From the NCBI GenBank assembly GCA_007694095.1, contig RECI01000164.1, positions 1 through 64,000 of the forward strand: a stretch of 64,000 nucleotides of DNA. Direction: 5' to 3'. Both the position numbers and the translations under genes were made by a program. The DNA comes from Balneolaceae bacterium (GTDB taxonomy: Bacteria > Bacteroidota > Rhodothermia > Balneolales > Balneolaceae). The notes beneath the pieces are model-generated. The model did not search any database, was not told the DNA's origin, and was given only the letters and a program-made list of their open reading frames with translations. Below are positions 50,248 through 60,500 of this stretch, piece by piece; positions within the stretch are counted from its first letter, which is position 1; each line of letters starts with the position of its first letter.

Positions 50248-50739
50248 ATGACATTTTATAAAAGCCTGTCAATTACAGCCCTTGCACTTGTTTTTTTTGC
50301 AGGAGCGGCATTTGCACAAGTTCAGCAGCAACCACAACAAATGCCAGACCTGCCCAGCTCTGAAGATGTTACTGATGAAGAAATTTCTTTATTGGTTGTT
50401 ACTTTGAATGACCTCGGCCCTATTGAAGAAAAAGCCCAACGTAAAATTGAAGAGGCGGTTGAGGCAGAAGATATGAGCTTTAACCGGTTCAGGGAAATGA
50501 TGATGGCCATGCAGAATCCCCAAATGGCCGGAGATGCGGACATCACGGATGAAGAGATGACCAAAATCCAGAACCTTCAGCCCAAACTGATGGAAATTCA
50601 GGGTGAAGCTGAACAGGAGATGATTGCGAAAATCGAAGATAACGGGATGACAATCCAGCGTTACCAGGAAATTATTATGGGCGCCCAACAGGACCCCGAT
50701 CTCATGCAGCGTTTGCAGGATGAATTGGGCATCGAATAA
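50248..50739 (+). CDS. DUF4168-like secreted protein
   Basis: signal peptide; RFREMMMAMQNPQ / RYQEIIMGAQQDPDLMQRLQ. Confidence 0.75.
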   Translation: MTFYKSLSITALALVFFAGAAFAQVQQQPQQMPDLPSSEDVTDEEISLLVVTLNDLGPIEEKAQRKIEEAVEAEDMSFNRFREMMMAMQNPQMAGDADITDEEMTKIQNLQPKLMEIQGEAEQEMIAKIEDNGMTIQRYQEIIMGAQQDPDLMQRLQDELGIE

Positions 50740-50819
50740 ATGCATTCTATTCAACAATCCTGAACAAGAACAACCAGGCTCATTGACCCGCTGTACGGCA
50801 ACGGTTCCGGGTTGGGTGA

Positions 50820-51311
50820 TTACAGGTTTACGCTATACGTGCCTTTCACTTTACGGTCGAGTTCCCTGCGTACATTTTTTTCTTTGATATCTTCGCGTTT
50901 GTCGTACTGTTTTTTACCGCGTGCAAGGCCAAGCATTATTTTCGCATATCCGCCCTTAAAGTAGAGTTTGAGCGGCACGAGTGTGAAACCTTTCTGGTTG
51001 ATGTGCTTGTCGATATCCCTGATCTCTTTTTTCTTTAAAAGCAGTTTTCTGTCCCGGCGTTCATCATGATTATTATAGGAACCGAATTCGTACGGTTTTA
51101 TATACATATTTTTGAGCCATACTTCTCCCTGGTTCAGGTAAGCAAAAGCTTCGTTCAGGCTCGCTTTGCCAGCCCGAATTGATTTTACTTCCGTACCCCG
51201 CAAAGCAATACCGGCTTCAAATGTTTCATCGATATGGAACTCATGCCGGGCCTTCCGGTTTTCAATGGAAGGAGGTGCGCTCTTTTTATTTTTTTCAGCC
51301 TTTTTTACCAA
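50820..51311 (-). CDS. smpB: SsrA-binding protein
   Basis: NRKARHEFHIDETFEAGIALRGTEVKSIRAGKASLNEAFA; ARGKKQYDKREDIKEK. Confidence 0.97.
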   Translation of the reverse strand: MVKKAEKNKKSAPPSIENRKARHEFHIDETFEAGIALRGTEVKSIRAGKASLNEAFAYLNQGEVWLKNMYIKPYEFGSYNNHDERRDRKLLLKKKEIRDIDKHINQKGFTLVPLKLYFKGGYAKIMLGLARGKKQYDKREDIKEKNVRRELDRKVKGTYSVNL

Positions 51312-51679
51312 AATGATGATACTAAATGATTTTTAGAATGGTAGAATATAAGGGTTTTTGAATTGCCTGTCAGGTTTATAGCGCGGCACACATAGCGCCG
51401 AGCTCAAAACGTATGATCACTGCACTGCAGGCGCCTTTGTCATCACACCTGCCTCAGGGGAGTGAGTGAATTGAGGGATAGCACTTCATGTGCAACAGAT
51501 GAGCATCGAGCCTGGATAAGATTTGTTTAAGACAATGCACTAATTTCATGCATTGAATCAGTACTTTCTTAAGGGTTCTGTTTAAATGTCATCCAGCATC
51601 CAGCATCTGATATCCTGCGACGCTGACAGAACCCCGGGAACGCACCGGGGATGCTGTCAGGTCGAATCGGTATCATGTA

Positions 51680-52159
51680 TTAATATTCAAATCCTACTTC
51701 CCTGAGGCCTTCGAGCACATCAGGGTCAGGATCGCGGTTTGGGATAGTGGAGTAAATCATTAATATTTGTTCTATCTGCTCGCGGGCTACCACATTTCCT
51801 GGGTTAAGTTTCAAAACTTCCGTGAATTGAACCAGAGCGTTATTCATTCGGGTACGCATTTCGTTCATATCGAACGTACTCATGCTGTGCAGCCCGAAAT
51901 TGAGATGTGTTTTTTCGAGCAGTAATCTGATTTCAGGATCTTCGCGATCATGTGTCTCCAAAATGGATAATGCCGTAGTATAGCGGTCATTTTCAATAAG
52001 CCGGTCAATTTGCTGATCAAGCGGCAGATTTTCGTCAATCAGATTGGTTTCCGAATTACTGCAGGCAGTAATGACGAAAACAAGAAATAAAATGGCAGAA
52101 ATTTTTAATAAAAGACTATTTAGCATAATTGATGTAAATATATATGGTTGGGAAAACAC
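51680..52159 (-). CDS. hypothetical lipoprotein (TPR-like)
   Basis: lipobox FVITACSNS; helical repeats. Confidence 0.65.
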   Translation of the reverse strand: MFSQPYIFTSIMLNSLLLKISAILFLVFVITACSNSETNLIDENLPLDQQIDRLIENDRYTTALSILETHDREDPEIRLLLEKTHLNFGLHSMSTFDMNEMRTRMNNALVQFTEVLKLNPGNVVAREQIEQILMIYSTIPNRDPDPDVLEGLREVGFEY

Positions 52160-52216
52160 GGATCAAATTCGGGATCACAGATTTTCAGATATCGTTAATC
52201 AAATCTGAAGGTTATT

Positions 52217-53416
52217 TCAGGTTAAAAAATAAATGGGTGTAGGGCTTATGCACAAAATAAACACTGCCATGCTGATCCATCCAAGCCGTTGACGGGCAGG
52301 TGATAATGTTTGCTCGAATACTACGGGTGGATGCTCAATTCTAACAAAATACACCAGGAAAAAGCTCCAGAATACCCATATTAATGATCCGGCCTGTTCA
52401 AAACCGGATGTAATTATCAAATAGAGAACGGACGCTCCGAGCGAAAGCACCCACAAAGGGAATATCCAGCGGATGTCATTATAAAATCCTTTTTTCATAA
52501 AAAACAATAGCAATACAGCCCAAAGCAGTATCGCAGTGAATCCGAATCCAGGAAACCACTCACTGATATTCATGTAAAGAAACGGAATTGCTTCAATACC
52601 TCCGAGAGTTGTGATACCGCCAAAAACAACCCTCGCCACCTGTTTATGCTTTTCATAGCCAATAAGCGAATACAGAATATGCCCGCCATCGAGCTGGCCT
52701 ACTGGAGTGAGATTCAGGGCTGTAAAAAAGAGGCCCAACCATCCAGCAAAGAGAAATGGATAGTGATACATTTCGTACATGGGGGGGACATTATTGAAAA
52801 AACCGGCAAGAAATGAGTAAAGCAATGTCTGTCCAAGGATGATGGTTGCGCCGTTTGGATCAGCAGCCGGAGGTGCTTCGGGAAAAGTTCCAGTTTCCTG
52901 GATATGTGATATGATTGCTTCATGACCGCCAAAATTTTCGATAAACTCCGGACCCGGAAGTGTTGCAAAGCCATAAATCAAAATTCCCAAGGATACAATG
53001 AACCCGGCAATGGGACCCGAAATGCCGATATCAAATAATTTTTTGGTATCACGGATTCTTTCCTCAATTTTAATGACAGCGCCAAGAGTACCAATACCGA
53101 TGGGTACCGGGATAAAATAGGGCAGTGTAACTTTCACATTGTGATACACAGCTGCAAAATAGTGGCCGAATTCATGTGTTGCAAGGAACGCCAAAAGCAG
53201 CACGGCAAAAAGTGCGCCTTGCGGCCACATTTCCCAATACGATTCCGCATGCGCAGAATGACCCACCCAGATAATTCCAACAAAAGTTACGCACAAAAAG
53301 GTAAGTACGAATAACGTGGTATGCTTTATAATTGTCCAGAGGGTGGGACGGTTTTTTTGTTTCTTGTTCAGATCTTCTATTGGAATAGTCCGATACTCAA
53401 TTTCCGGGTACGACAA
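52217..53416 (-). CDS. site-2 protease family (M50) membrane protein
   Basis: FLATHEFGHYFAA (HExxH) and NLTPVGQLDGGHILYSL. Confidence 0.9.
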   Translation of the reverse strand: MSYPEIEYRTIPIEDLNKKQKNRPTLWTIIKHTTLFVLTFLCVTFVGIIWVGHSAHAESYWEMWPQGALFAVLLLAFLATHEFGHYFAAVYHNVKVTLPYFIPVPIGIGTLGAVIKIEERIRDTKKLFDIGISGPIAGFIVSLGILIYGFATLPGPEFIENFGGHEAIISHIQETGTFPEAPPAADPNGATIILGQTLLYSFLAGFFNNVPPMYEMYHYPFLFAGWLGLFFTALNLTPVGQLDGGHILYSLIGYEKHKQVARVVFGGITTLGGIEAIPFLYMNISEWFPGFGFTAILLWAVLLLFFMKKGFYNDIRWIFPLWVLSLGASVLYLIITSGFEQAGSLIWVFWSFFLVYFVRIEHPPVVFEQTLSPARQRLGWISMAVFILCISPTPIYFLT

Positions 53417-53443
53417 AATGATTCAGCTTTTAAATATTATCGA

Positions 53444-54661
53444 TTATAGTCTTGATATTGGAAGCGTCATGCAACGGGCTCCGCCGCGCCCCCGGCAAAG
53501 TTCATGTCCTTCAAAGCTGATGGCAATTTTCTTCCTGTTATCAGCCGGTATACCTTTTCCTTTATATTCTTCAACAAACTCAAACTGGGTCATGTGGGTA
53601 TAGCCATAATCTGCCATGGTTTCAAAAGTTTTTGTATTGCGGCCGTAACCAACTACCACACCCGGGGCAAGGGCAAAAAGATTTGCGCCATCGGTCCATT
53701 GTTCGCGATACTGGCTTATTTGCTCTTCACCACCGCATTTCATGAAGGTAAATTCCTTGCCGGTTAGTTCTTCAAGGGCATGCTTAAGGGAATAAAACTG
53801 CCTGCTTTGCACAAAATCGCCCCCTGAAAAGAGGTCGACAACATTGTGTGTTTGCTCCATAATAGCTGGTGGAAAAGCCACACATTCGGTTTCATCGGCA
53901 AAGGTAAAGATGGTATCCAGGTGCATGGAAGAGCGCTGTTTGGGAATATCAACTGCGAGCACATGCTCCACACCGTGAGCGTGAAGTTTCCCTGCTACGC
54001 TCATCAGGCCGCTGAAAGATGTACGCTCGCTCATTCCGATTAACACAATTTTTTCACTGGCAACCAATACATCACCACCTTCGATGGATTGCTTTTTGCC
54101 TATAGAAATTACTTTTTTTCGCACCTTTTCAAATAAGGAATGATATTTGGTGATAATCCGGATCAATAAAAATTCGCGGGAGCGGGCATGTTTTGCCGCC
54201 CGCGAGAGAATGATTCCATCACCGACTACTGCTGCAAGGTCGCGCGTGAAGAGCAGATTGGGGGCGGGCTGCAGATTAAAAAAACCACCAATGGTGCCTT
54301 CAACGGCAAAACGCAGCAATTTCTCAGGCTCAAGCTGTAAAAGTTCCTTTTCTATCGCTTTTATGTTCTCGAAAGGCAGCTCAGTTTCCATCATTTCGAT
54401 AAACTCTGCCCGGGCATCTTCAAGTTGAAAACACTCAAGTGCAAGATCCGTTATCTCATAAACCCGTCCATCAGGTGGCATGGCGGCGCGGAAAATATCG
54501 AGCATGTCAAGGTGTTCCTGGCGCGCATCATTTTCGAAAATTATATCATCAAACAGCAACTCTTCTTTCAGTGCAGGGTTCACAAGGGATACCTCGCGGC
54601 CCGGTGTATGCACAATCACTCCTCTGAGATGACCTGTTTCCGATGTTACATGAACATTCAT
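53444..54661 (-). CDS. arcA: arginine deiminase
   Basis: LRGVIVHTPGRE, NLLFTRDLAAVVGDG, IEGGDVLVASEKIVLIGMSERTS, SMHLDTIFTF, GRGGARCMTLPI. Confidence 0.93.
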   Translation of the reverse strand: MNVHVTSETGHLRGVIVHTPGREVSLVNPALKEELLFDDIIFENDARQEHLDMLDIFRAAMPPDGRVYEITDLALECFQLEDARAEFIEMMETELPFENIKAIEKELLQLEPEKLLRFAVEGTIGGFFNLQPAPNLLFTRDLAAVVGDGIILSRAAKHARSREFLLIRIITKYHSLFEKVRKKVISIGKKQSIEGGDVLVASEKIVLIGMSERTSFSGLMSVAGKLHAHGVEHVLAVDIPKQRSSMHLDTIFTFADETECVAFPPAIMEQTHNVVDLFSGGDFVQSRQFYSLKHALEELTGKEFTFMKCGGEEQISQYREQWTDGANLFALAPGVVVGYGRNTKTFETMADYGYTHMTQFEFVEEYKGKGIPADNRKKIAISFEGHELCRGRGGARCMTLPISRL

Positions 54662-54982
54662 AGTATTTTTACCGTAAATAATGCAAAGGTTTAAGCGCTT
54701 ATCGCATTTGTTTGAAATTATAACTGCATCAAATTGGGCAGAAATAAAGAAATCTTTTTATATAAATTTCAGCGTGGAAGATACGCTTTTTAGAATACTT
54801 TTTTGGTGTGAAGAATAGAGGGCTGAATAGTCTCTTCTATTTTCCCGGGGTTAAGGGGGTAGTTGGTTTAGAAGAATGACACATATTATTCTGAAAGCGG
54901 AATGCAATTCAGGTGATTTACCTGAGTAACCAAAAAAAAGATTATACGTAAAGGAGTATGTTACTCCTGTGAATACATCATC

Positions 54983-56254
54983 ATGTCGTCTGCGGTTAAA
55001 ACCTCCCTTTTACTTTTTTTGATTTTTACGATGCCTGTTATGTCACAGGCCCGGCAGGATTCCGGCCTTGAATACCGTGCATTCAGGGTTACACTGATTC
55101 CCGGACTCGGTTCGAACGGAATTGAGGCACACCGGTATACTGCCAAATATTCACTTAATATCCTGGGTGGCTTTCACGGAGGACTGGAGGGGTATGAAAT
55201 CGGAATCATTAACCTCAACGAAAGATACACCACCGGATTCCAGCTTGGCGCACTAAATGCATCAGGAGGGGAGATGACAGGTGTAAATATTGCTGCCATT
55301 GCAAACCTGTCAAGGCGTGAGATGACAGGAATCCAGTTTGCATCCATTGCAAATGCGGCTGAGGGAGAGCTTGTTGGGATACAGGCAGCGGGGTTTATCA
55401 ATACCGGCTTCCGGTCGGTGACCGGACTGCAGGTTGCGGGTATCGGTAATCTGGCGCGCGGCGATATGCTGGGTTTACAATTTGCAGGGCTGTTTAATGC
55501 ATCAGCCGAAGATGCGCGTGGCCTGATGGTTGCTGGTTTTGGGAATGTTAATGCCGACCGGGCACAGGGATTTTTTATCGCAGGAGTTGCCAATCTGGCA
55601 AGGGATACACAAGGGGTAACAATTGCCGGCCTGTTGAATGCTACCCGCAGGATGCAGGGCTTCCAGTTATCGGGCCTGGCAAATATTGCTTACAGGGTGC
55701 AGGGGATGCAAATCGGTTTAATCAACTATGCACACGACTTTGAAGGCATTCCGGTTGGTTTGATCAGTTATTATGGCAATGGCCGAAAAAACATGGATAC
55801 CTGGATATCGGATGGCGGATTCCAGAATATCGGGATCAAGCTTGGTACCAGCTCGATATATAATATGCTCTTTTTTGGATACAACCCCTTACTGAAAGAG
55901 AGAGAAGTGTGGTCCGTTGGCTGGTCAATTGGTTCCTATACCCCGCTTGATGAGGCATGGAACCATCACAGGTATGAAGGCTATTTCCGTATGCGCGATT
56001 TTACCATTCAGCAGGTGCAGGAAGGCAGGCAGAGGGTCCGGCTCAACACCATCTACAGCTACCGCTATTTGCTGGGCAAAGATATTACCAATAGATTTGG
56101 GATATATGCAGGCCCAAGCCTGAATTTTCTCCTGTCACGTGAAGCGAGAAGCAATGAATATTCGTGGTATTCCATTTTCCGTGGAGAGAGGGGTGGCAGT
56201 GATTTTGCCATCTGGGTCGGATTCACTGTTGGTATGCAGTTTTTTGGACATTAA
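54983..56254 (+). CDS. surface-repeat protein (LA_2272-like), ~16-aa repeats
   Basis: tandem units such as TGLQVAGIGNLARGDM / LGLQFAGLFNASAEDA / RGLMVAGFGNVNADRA. Confidence 0.8.
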   Translation: MSSAVKTSLLLFLIFTMPVMSQARQDSGLEYRAFRVTLIPGLGSNGIEAHRYTAKYSLNILGGFHGGLEGYEIGIINLNERYTTGFQLGALNASGGEMTGVNIAAIANLSRREMTGIQFASIANAAEGELVGIQAAGFINTGFRSVTGLQVAGIGNLARGDMLGLQFAGLFNASAEDARGLMVAGFGNVNADRAQGFFIAGVANLARDTQGVTIAGLLNATRRMQGFQLSGLANIAYRVQGMQIGLINYAHDFEGIPVGLISYYGNGRKNMDTWISDGGFQNIGIKLGTSSIYNMLFFGYNPLLKEREVWSVGWSIGSYTPLDEAWNHHRYEGYFRMRDFTIQQVQEGRQRVRLNTIYSYRYLLGKDITNRFGIYAGPSLNFLLSREARSNEYSWYSIFRGERGGSDFAIWVGFTVGMQFFGH

Positions 56255-56458
56255 TTGCGAATGGCCCGGAACGTTGTGCACATTGCCCTCCTTTGTGCCA
56301 AAATCAGCCCTTTTTTTTGCCGAAACTAACTGCTTACACAGCGAGCTTAATTAATAAGAAATACATTATTCAGATAAAAATATCTAAATAATGCAACTCC
56401 TGTCTCAGTCATTCGTATTAGGTGTAAGATGTTCATTTTGATGTACTAATGATTTTTT

Positions 56459-56494
56459 GTTCATTTAGTTCAATTTTTATTGAACTAAATGAAC
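56459..56494. promoter_or_regulatory. perfect inverted repeat, probable operator
   Basis: GTTCATTTAGTTCAAT-TTTT-ATTGAACTAAATGAAC, 20 bp before the regulator ATG. Confidence 0.8.
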
Positions 56495-56514
56495 TTACTT
56501 TCGTATATTGAGAT

Positions 56515-56976
56515 ATGGATAAGGAACAACTCTCATATATCGAAGAATCAGGAATCATATTTGAACAAATGGGAATGACCCGAATGGCAGGCCGGATATT
56601 TGGTTTTTTGGCTGTTTCAGACAAGAGCGAGGCTTCATTTGATGAAATCAGGCAGGCGCTCGATGCCAGCAAGGGGAGTATCAGCGGTACCACAAAGCAG
56701 CTGATCAATGCCGGGCTTGTACAGCCGGTATCGCTGCCTGGTGACCGAAAAACCTATTATAGGTTGAATAAAGTAGCGGTGGGTCAGTTATTAAGGGCCC
56801 GTATTCAGCTGTTTAACATATTCGCCGATTTGCTCTCCAAGGGGAGGGAATTAAAAAAAAGCGAAGACGATGTTTCAGAATGGCTGAAAGAAGTCTCAGC
56901 TTTCTATACCTGGCTTGGTGGAGAAATTAACGCAGTTATAGAAAAGTGGGAAAATGTTAAAGATGATATCATGTAA
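56515..56976 (+). CDS. GbsR/MarR-family transcriptional regulator
   Basis: winged-helix GRIFGFLAVSDKSEASFDEIRQALDASKGSISGTTKQLINAGLVQPVSLPGDRKTYYRL. Confidence 0.9.
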   Translation: MDKEQLSYIEESGIIFEQMGMTRMAGRIFGFLAVSDKSEASFDEIRQALDASKGSISGTTKQLINAGLVQPVSLPGDRKTYYRLNKVAVGQLLRARIQLFNIFADLLSKGRELKKSEDDVSEWLKEVSAFYTWLGGEINAVIEKWENVKDDIM

Positions 56977-56978
56977 TC

Positions 56979-57122
56979 ATGACAACAAAATCACACAAAA
57001 GGAGAGTGCAATCCGGCTCAACCTTTACACACATTCAACATTTTTTTCAGGAGCTCGATGAAAGAATAGAAGAGTGGGTCCGACATTTCATCAGGCAGAT
57101 TGAAAAAACCTATCAAAGTTAA
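56979..57122 (+). CDS. 47-aa small protein MTTKSHKRRVQSGSTFTHIQHFFQELDERIEEWVRHFIRQIEKTYQS
   Basis: ORF 2 nt after the regulator stop, same strand; below ORF-track length cutoff. Confidence 0.55.
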   Translation: MTTKSHKRRVQSGSTFTHIQHFFQELDERIEEWVRHFIRQIEKTYQS

Positions 57123-57146
57123 TTATTGACTATAAATTGCAGGACG

Positions 57147-57917
57147 ATGAGATCAATAAAAATAATCAGCGGATTAAAAATAATCGTGGCCACAATTTTG
57201 CTAAGCACTGTATACAAACCAGCTTTAGCCCAAGATGCAGCTGAAATACTTGACAGAATGGAGCAGGTTATGAGAGGCGATTCGGGTTATTCTGAAATGA
57301 CGATGAAAATTGTTCGCCCACGATACGAACGGGAAATTTCTATGAGGTCGTGGCATTTGGGAACAGACTATTCACTGATACTTATAACCGCACCTGCCCG
57401 TGATGAGGGAATCGCTTACCTGATGAGGGAAAACGATATCTGGAACTATGATCCCAGAATCGATCGCACAACACGTCTCCCTTCTTCAATGATGGCACAA
57501 TCATGGATGGGTTCGGATTTTACCAACGATGACCTTGTGCGCGACACGGATATCATCCGGGATTATGAACACACAATCCTGAGAACCGAAGAGGTTGATG
57601 GCAGGGAAAGTTATGTTATCGAGATGATTCCGAAACCGGGTACGCCCATCGTATGGGGTAAAGTATTGGTTTGGGTAAGCAAGGACGATTACCTGCAGCT
57701 CCGGGCTGAAAATTATGATCAGCGGTTTGAATTGGTGAATACCATGACGCTGGATGAAATCAAAGAGTTGGGAGGTCGCACAATACCCTCACGAATCACC
57801 GTCACTCCGGCAGACAAGCAAAATGAACAAACCGTTCTGAATTACCGGGCCATGGAATTTGATATCGACATTGATGAGAATTTCTTCTCAAGAGCTAACA
57901 TGCAGCGCGTAAGGTAA
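57147..57917 (+). CDS. outer membrane lipoprotein-sorting (LolA-like) protein
   Basis: RPRYEREISMRSW, MAQSWMGSDFTNDDLVRDTD; ATG at 57147 preferred over TTG at 57126. Confidence 0.85.
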   Translation: MRSIKIISGLKIIVATILLSTVYKPALAQDAAEILDRMEQVMRGDSGYSEMTMKIVRPRYEREISMRSWHLGTDYSLILITAPARDEGIAYLMRENDIWNYDPRIDRTTRLPSSMMAQSWMGSDFTNDDLVRDTDIIRDYEHTILRTEEVDGRESYVIEMIPKPGTPIVWGKVLVWVSKDDYLQLRAENYDQRFELVNTMTLDEIKELGGRTIPSRITVTPADKQNEQTVLNYRAMEFDIDIDENFFSRANMQRVR

Positions 57918-57980
57918 CTCTGCATCATCTTCTATATAACTACGGTATGATGACAACCTGTAAAAGCAAAGGGACGAACG

Positions 57981-59201
57981 ATGAAAATCTACTTAAAACT
58001 GGCGTGGAGAAATATCTGGAGGAATAAACGCCGCACAATAATTACAGTTTCCGCGATAATATTTGCAGTAATGCTGGCCATTATTCTGCAATCCGTTAAC
58101 CGGGGAAGCTATGAAGTGATGATTGACCGGATGGTGAGTTTCAATACCGGATATGTGCAGATTCAGGATATGCGGTATGATGAAGAATCTTCACTTGACA
58201 ACTCTTTTTGGTATGATGAGGAGTTGAGAGACCGGATTCTGAACGCCGATTTAAGAATAGAAAGGATGGCGCCCAGAATTGAAACATTTATGCTGGCAGC
58301 GAATCACACATCTACACGCGGATCGGTTGTATTCGGCAAAAACCCTCAAAAAGAAAAGAAATTTAACGATTTTGAAAACTATCTGAGTGAAGGACGCCTT
58401 TTTGAGATGAATGAACAGTCAGTGGTGCTTGCACGTGGGCTTGCTGAGCGGCTTCAATTAGGAGTTGCCGATACGTTGGTTCTCATCGGACAGGGCAGGT
58501 TTGGTATGTCGGCAAGCGGGCTGTTCGAAATCGTAGGGATTTTGGATCACCCTGTAAGACAACTGAATAATAACGGTGTTTTTATGGCTCTTGACACCGC
58601 ACAGCACCTGCTTTCGGCTGAGGGCTATATTACCGGGCTGATGATTGCACCTGTGCATGAGAGGCAGACAAACTCCGTCGCTTCGTCACTGAAAGAAGAA
58701 TTGAAAGATGAAGAACTGGCTGTCTATACATGGCCTGAATTAATACCTGAACTTCTCGAGCTGATGGAAATGGACCTGGCCACTCCCCGACTTCTCACAG
58801 TTGTGCTTTATGTGGTGATCGGTTTCGGCTTTTTGGGAACCATTCTAACCATGACACTTGAACGGCTCAGGGAATTTGGTGTATTGCTGTCTGTGGGTAT
58901 GCAAAGATTTAAATTATCTGCGGTTCTGTTTATTGAAACCATCTTTATCAGCATAATCGGTGTATTGGCCGGAATCGCTGTTGCCTGGCTGATTCTGGTA
59001 CTGATTGACCCGATTTATCTTACCGGTGAGGCGGCACAGGCAGTGATTGATATGGGTTTTGACCCGGTTATCCCGATGTCGTTTGCCGCTGATCAATTTT
59101 ACAGACAGGGTTTCTTTGTGTTCCTGGTTGCGGTAGCAGTATTCATGTTTCCGCTGATTAAAATCTCAAGGCTGAATATCCTTGATGCAGCAAGATCATA
59201 A
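57981..59201 (+). CDS. ABC transporter permease (FtsX/LolC-like), A1
   Basis: LAWRNIWRNKRRTIITVSAI; C-terminal TM set. Confidence 0.93.
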   Translation: MKIYLKLAWRNIWRNKRRTIITVSAIIFAVMLAIILQSVNRGSYEVMIDRMVSFNTGYVQIQDMRYDEESSLDNSFWYDEELRDRILNADLRIERMAPRIETFMLAANHTSTRGSVVFGKNPQKEKKFNDFENYLSEGRLFEMNEQSVVLARGLAERLQLGVADTLVLIGQGRFGMSASGLFEIVGILDHPVRQLNNNGVFMALDTAQHLLSAEGYITGLMIAPVHERQTNSVASSLKEELKDEELAVYTWPELIPELLELMEMDLATPRLLTVVLYVVIGFGFLGTILTMTLERLREFGVLLSVGMQRFKLSAVLFIETIFISIIGVLAGIAVAWLILVLIDPIYLTGEAAQAVIDMGFDPVIPMSFAADQFYRQGFFVFLVAVAVFMFPLIKISRLNILDAARS

Positions 59202-59239
59202 TTGAGAGACAATAACAGGAATTTATAAAATCGAATGAC

Positions 59240-60460
59240 ATGAAAACCTTATTAACCATAGCCTGGAGAAATATATGGCGGAATCCGGCAAGAAGTGGAG
59301 TATTACTTGCCGCTATTGTGGCGGGCCTTTGGGCCGGAGTAGTAACGGTAGGCATCATCAACGGCCTGATGCAGCAGCGAATCGATTACATGATTGAAAG
59401 CGAAATCACACACGCCCAAATCCATCACCCTGAATTTTTAGCCGAAGGGTATTCCTGGCTTTACATTCCGGATCACGATGAGATAATCAGCCGGCTGGAA
59501 AACGATTCACGGGTACTGAGTTTCACCTCGCGAACCATCACCGATGGCATGCTGCAATCGCCGGTTAAAACGTCAGGGGTGCGTATCCGGGGCATAGATG
59601 CCGATAAGGAAAGGGAAACAACTACCTTCCATGAGAATCTGATTGAGGGTGAATATCTCGATTCCGGTATGTCATCAGCCATACTTATAGGGCAGGAAAT
59701 GGCCAGGGAACACAGCATGGAAATCGGAAATCGCGTGGTACTTACTTTTGAAGATGTCAATAATGAACTTATCTCAGCTTCATTCAATATTGTTGGCATT
59801 TTCAGGTCGGCATCAACGGATTACGACAGAACCAATGTCTTCATCCGGTCTGAAGAATTTATTAAGCTGCTGAGCCACAAGCCGGTTTATCACGAAATCG
59901 GAATGATGCTTGTGCATGAAGACCTTGCCGGAGAAAAGGTGGCAGACCTGAATGATCATTTTGCCGGAATCAAAGCGCAAACCTGGCGTCAGCTTTCTCC
60001 GGAACTCAGCATGCTTGTTGAGCTGGGCGGTGTGATGGTGATCATTATTACCATGATCATTATGGCGGCGCTGGCATTCGGCATTCTGAATACCATGCTG
60101 ATGGCACTTTTTGAGAGAATGAGAGAAATCGGGATGCTGATTTCCATCGGGATGAGCAAACTACGGGTATTCACTACAATCATGTTTGAATCGGTAATAC
60201 TGACGCTTACAGGCGCTGCTGCAGGTTTTCTGCTCGCATGGATTACCATAGGTTATCTGAGCGGTTCGGGCTTGAATCTTGAGATGTTTGCTGAAGGCGC
60301 CGCACAACTTGGATGGGACCATATTATCTATCCGGTACTTACACCCGGCGAATATGTGATCATCATCATTGTAGTGGTTCTGATCACACTGATATCATCA
60401 CTTTATCCAGCAATTAAGGGCATTCGCATCAATCCGCTCGAAGCGGCAAAAAGCAGCTGA
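59240..60460 (+). CDS. ABC transporter permease (FtsX/LolC-like), B1
   Basis: IAWRNIWRNPARSGVLLAAIVAGLWAG. Confidence 0.93.
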   Translation: MKTLLTIAWRNIWRNPARSGVLLAAIVAGLWAGVVTVGIINGLMQQRIDYMIESEITHAQIHHPEFLAEGYSWLYIPDHDEIISRLENDSRVLSFTSRTITDGMLQSPVKTSGVRIRGIDADKERETTTFHENLIEGEYLDSGMSSAILIGQEMAREHSMEIGNRVVLTFEDVNNELISASFNIVGIFRSASTDYDRTNVFIRSEEFIKLLSHKPVYHEIGMMLVHEDLAGEKVADLNDHFAGIKAQTWRQLSPELSMLVELGGVMVIIITMIIMAALAFGILNTMLMALFERMREIGMLISIGMSKLRVFTTIMFESVILTLTGAAAGFLLAWITIGYLSGSGLNLEMFAEGAAQLGWDHIIYPVLTPGEYVIIIIVVVLITLISSLYPAIKGIRINPLEAAKSS

Positions 60461-60500
60461 AATGAATATTTAAACAGTAAATACTAACAGTGAGACAATT

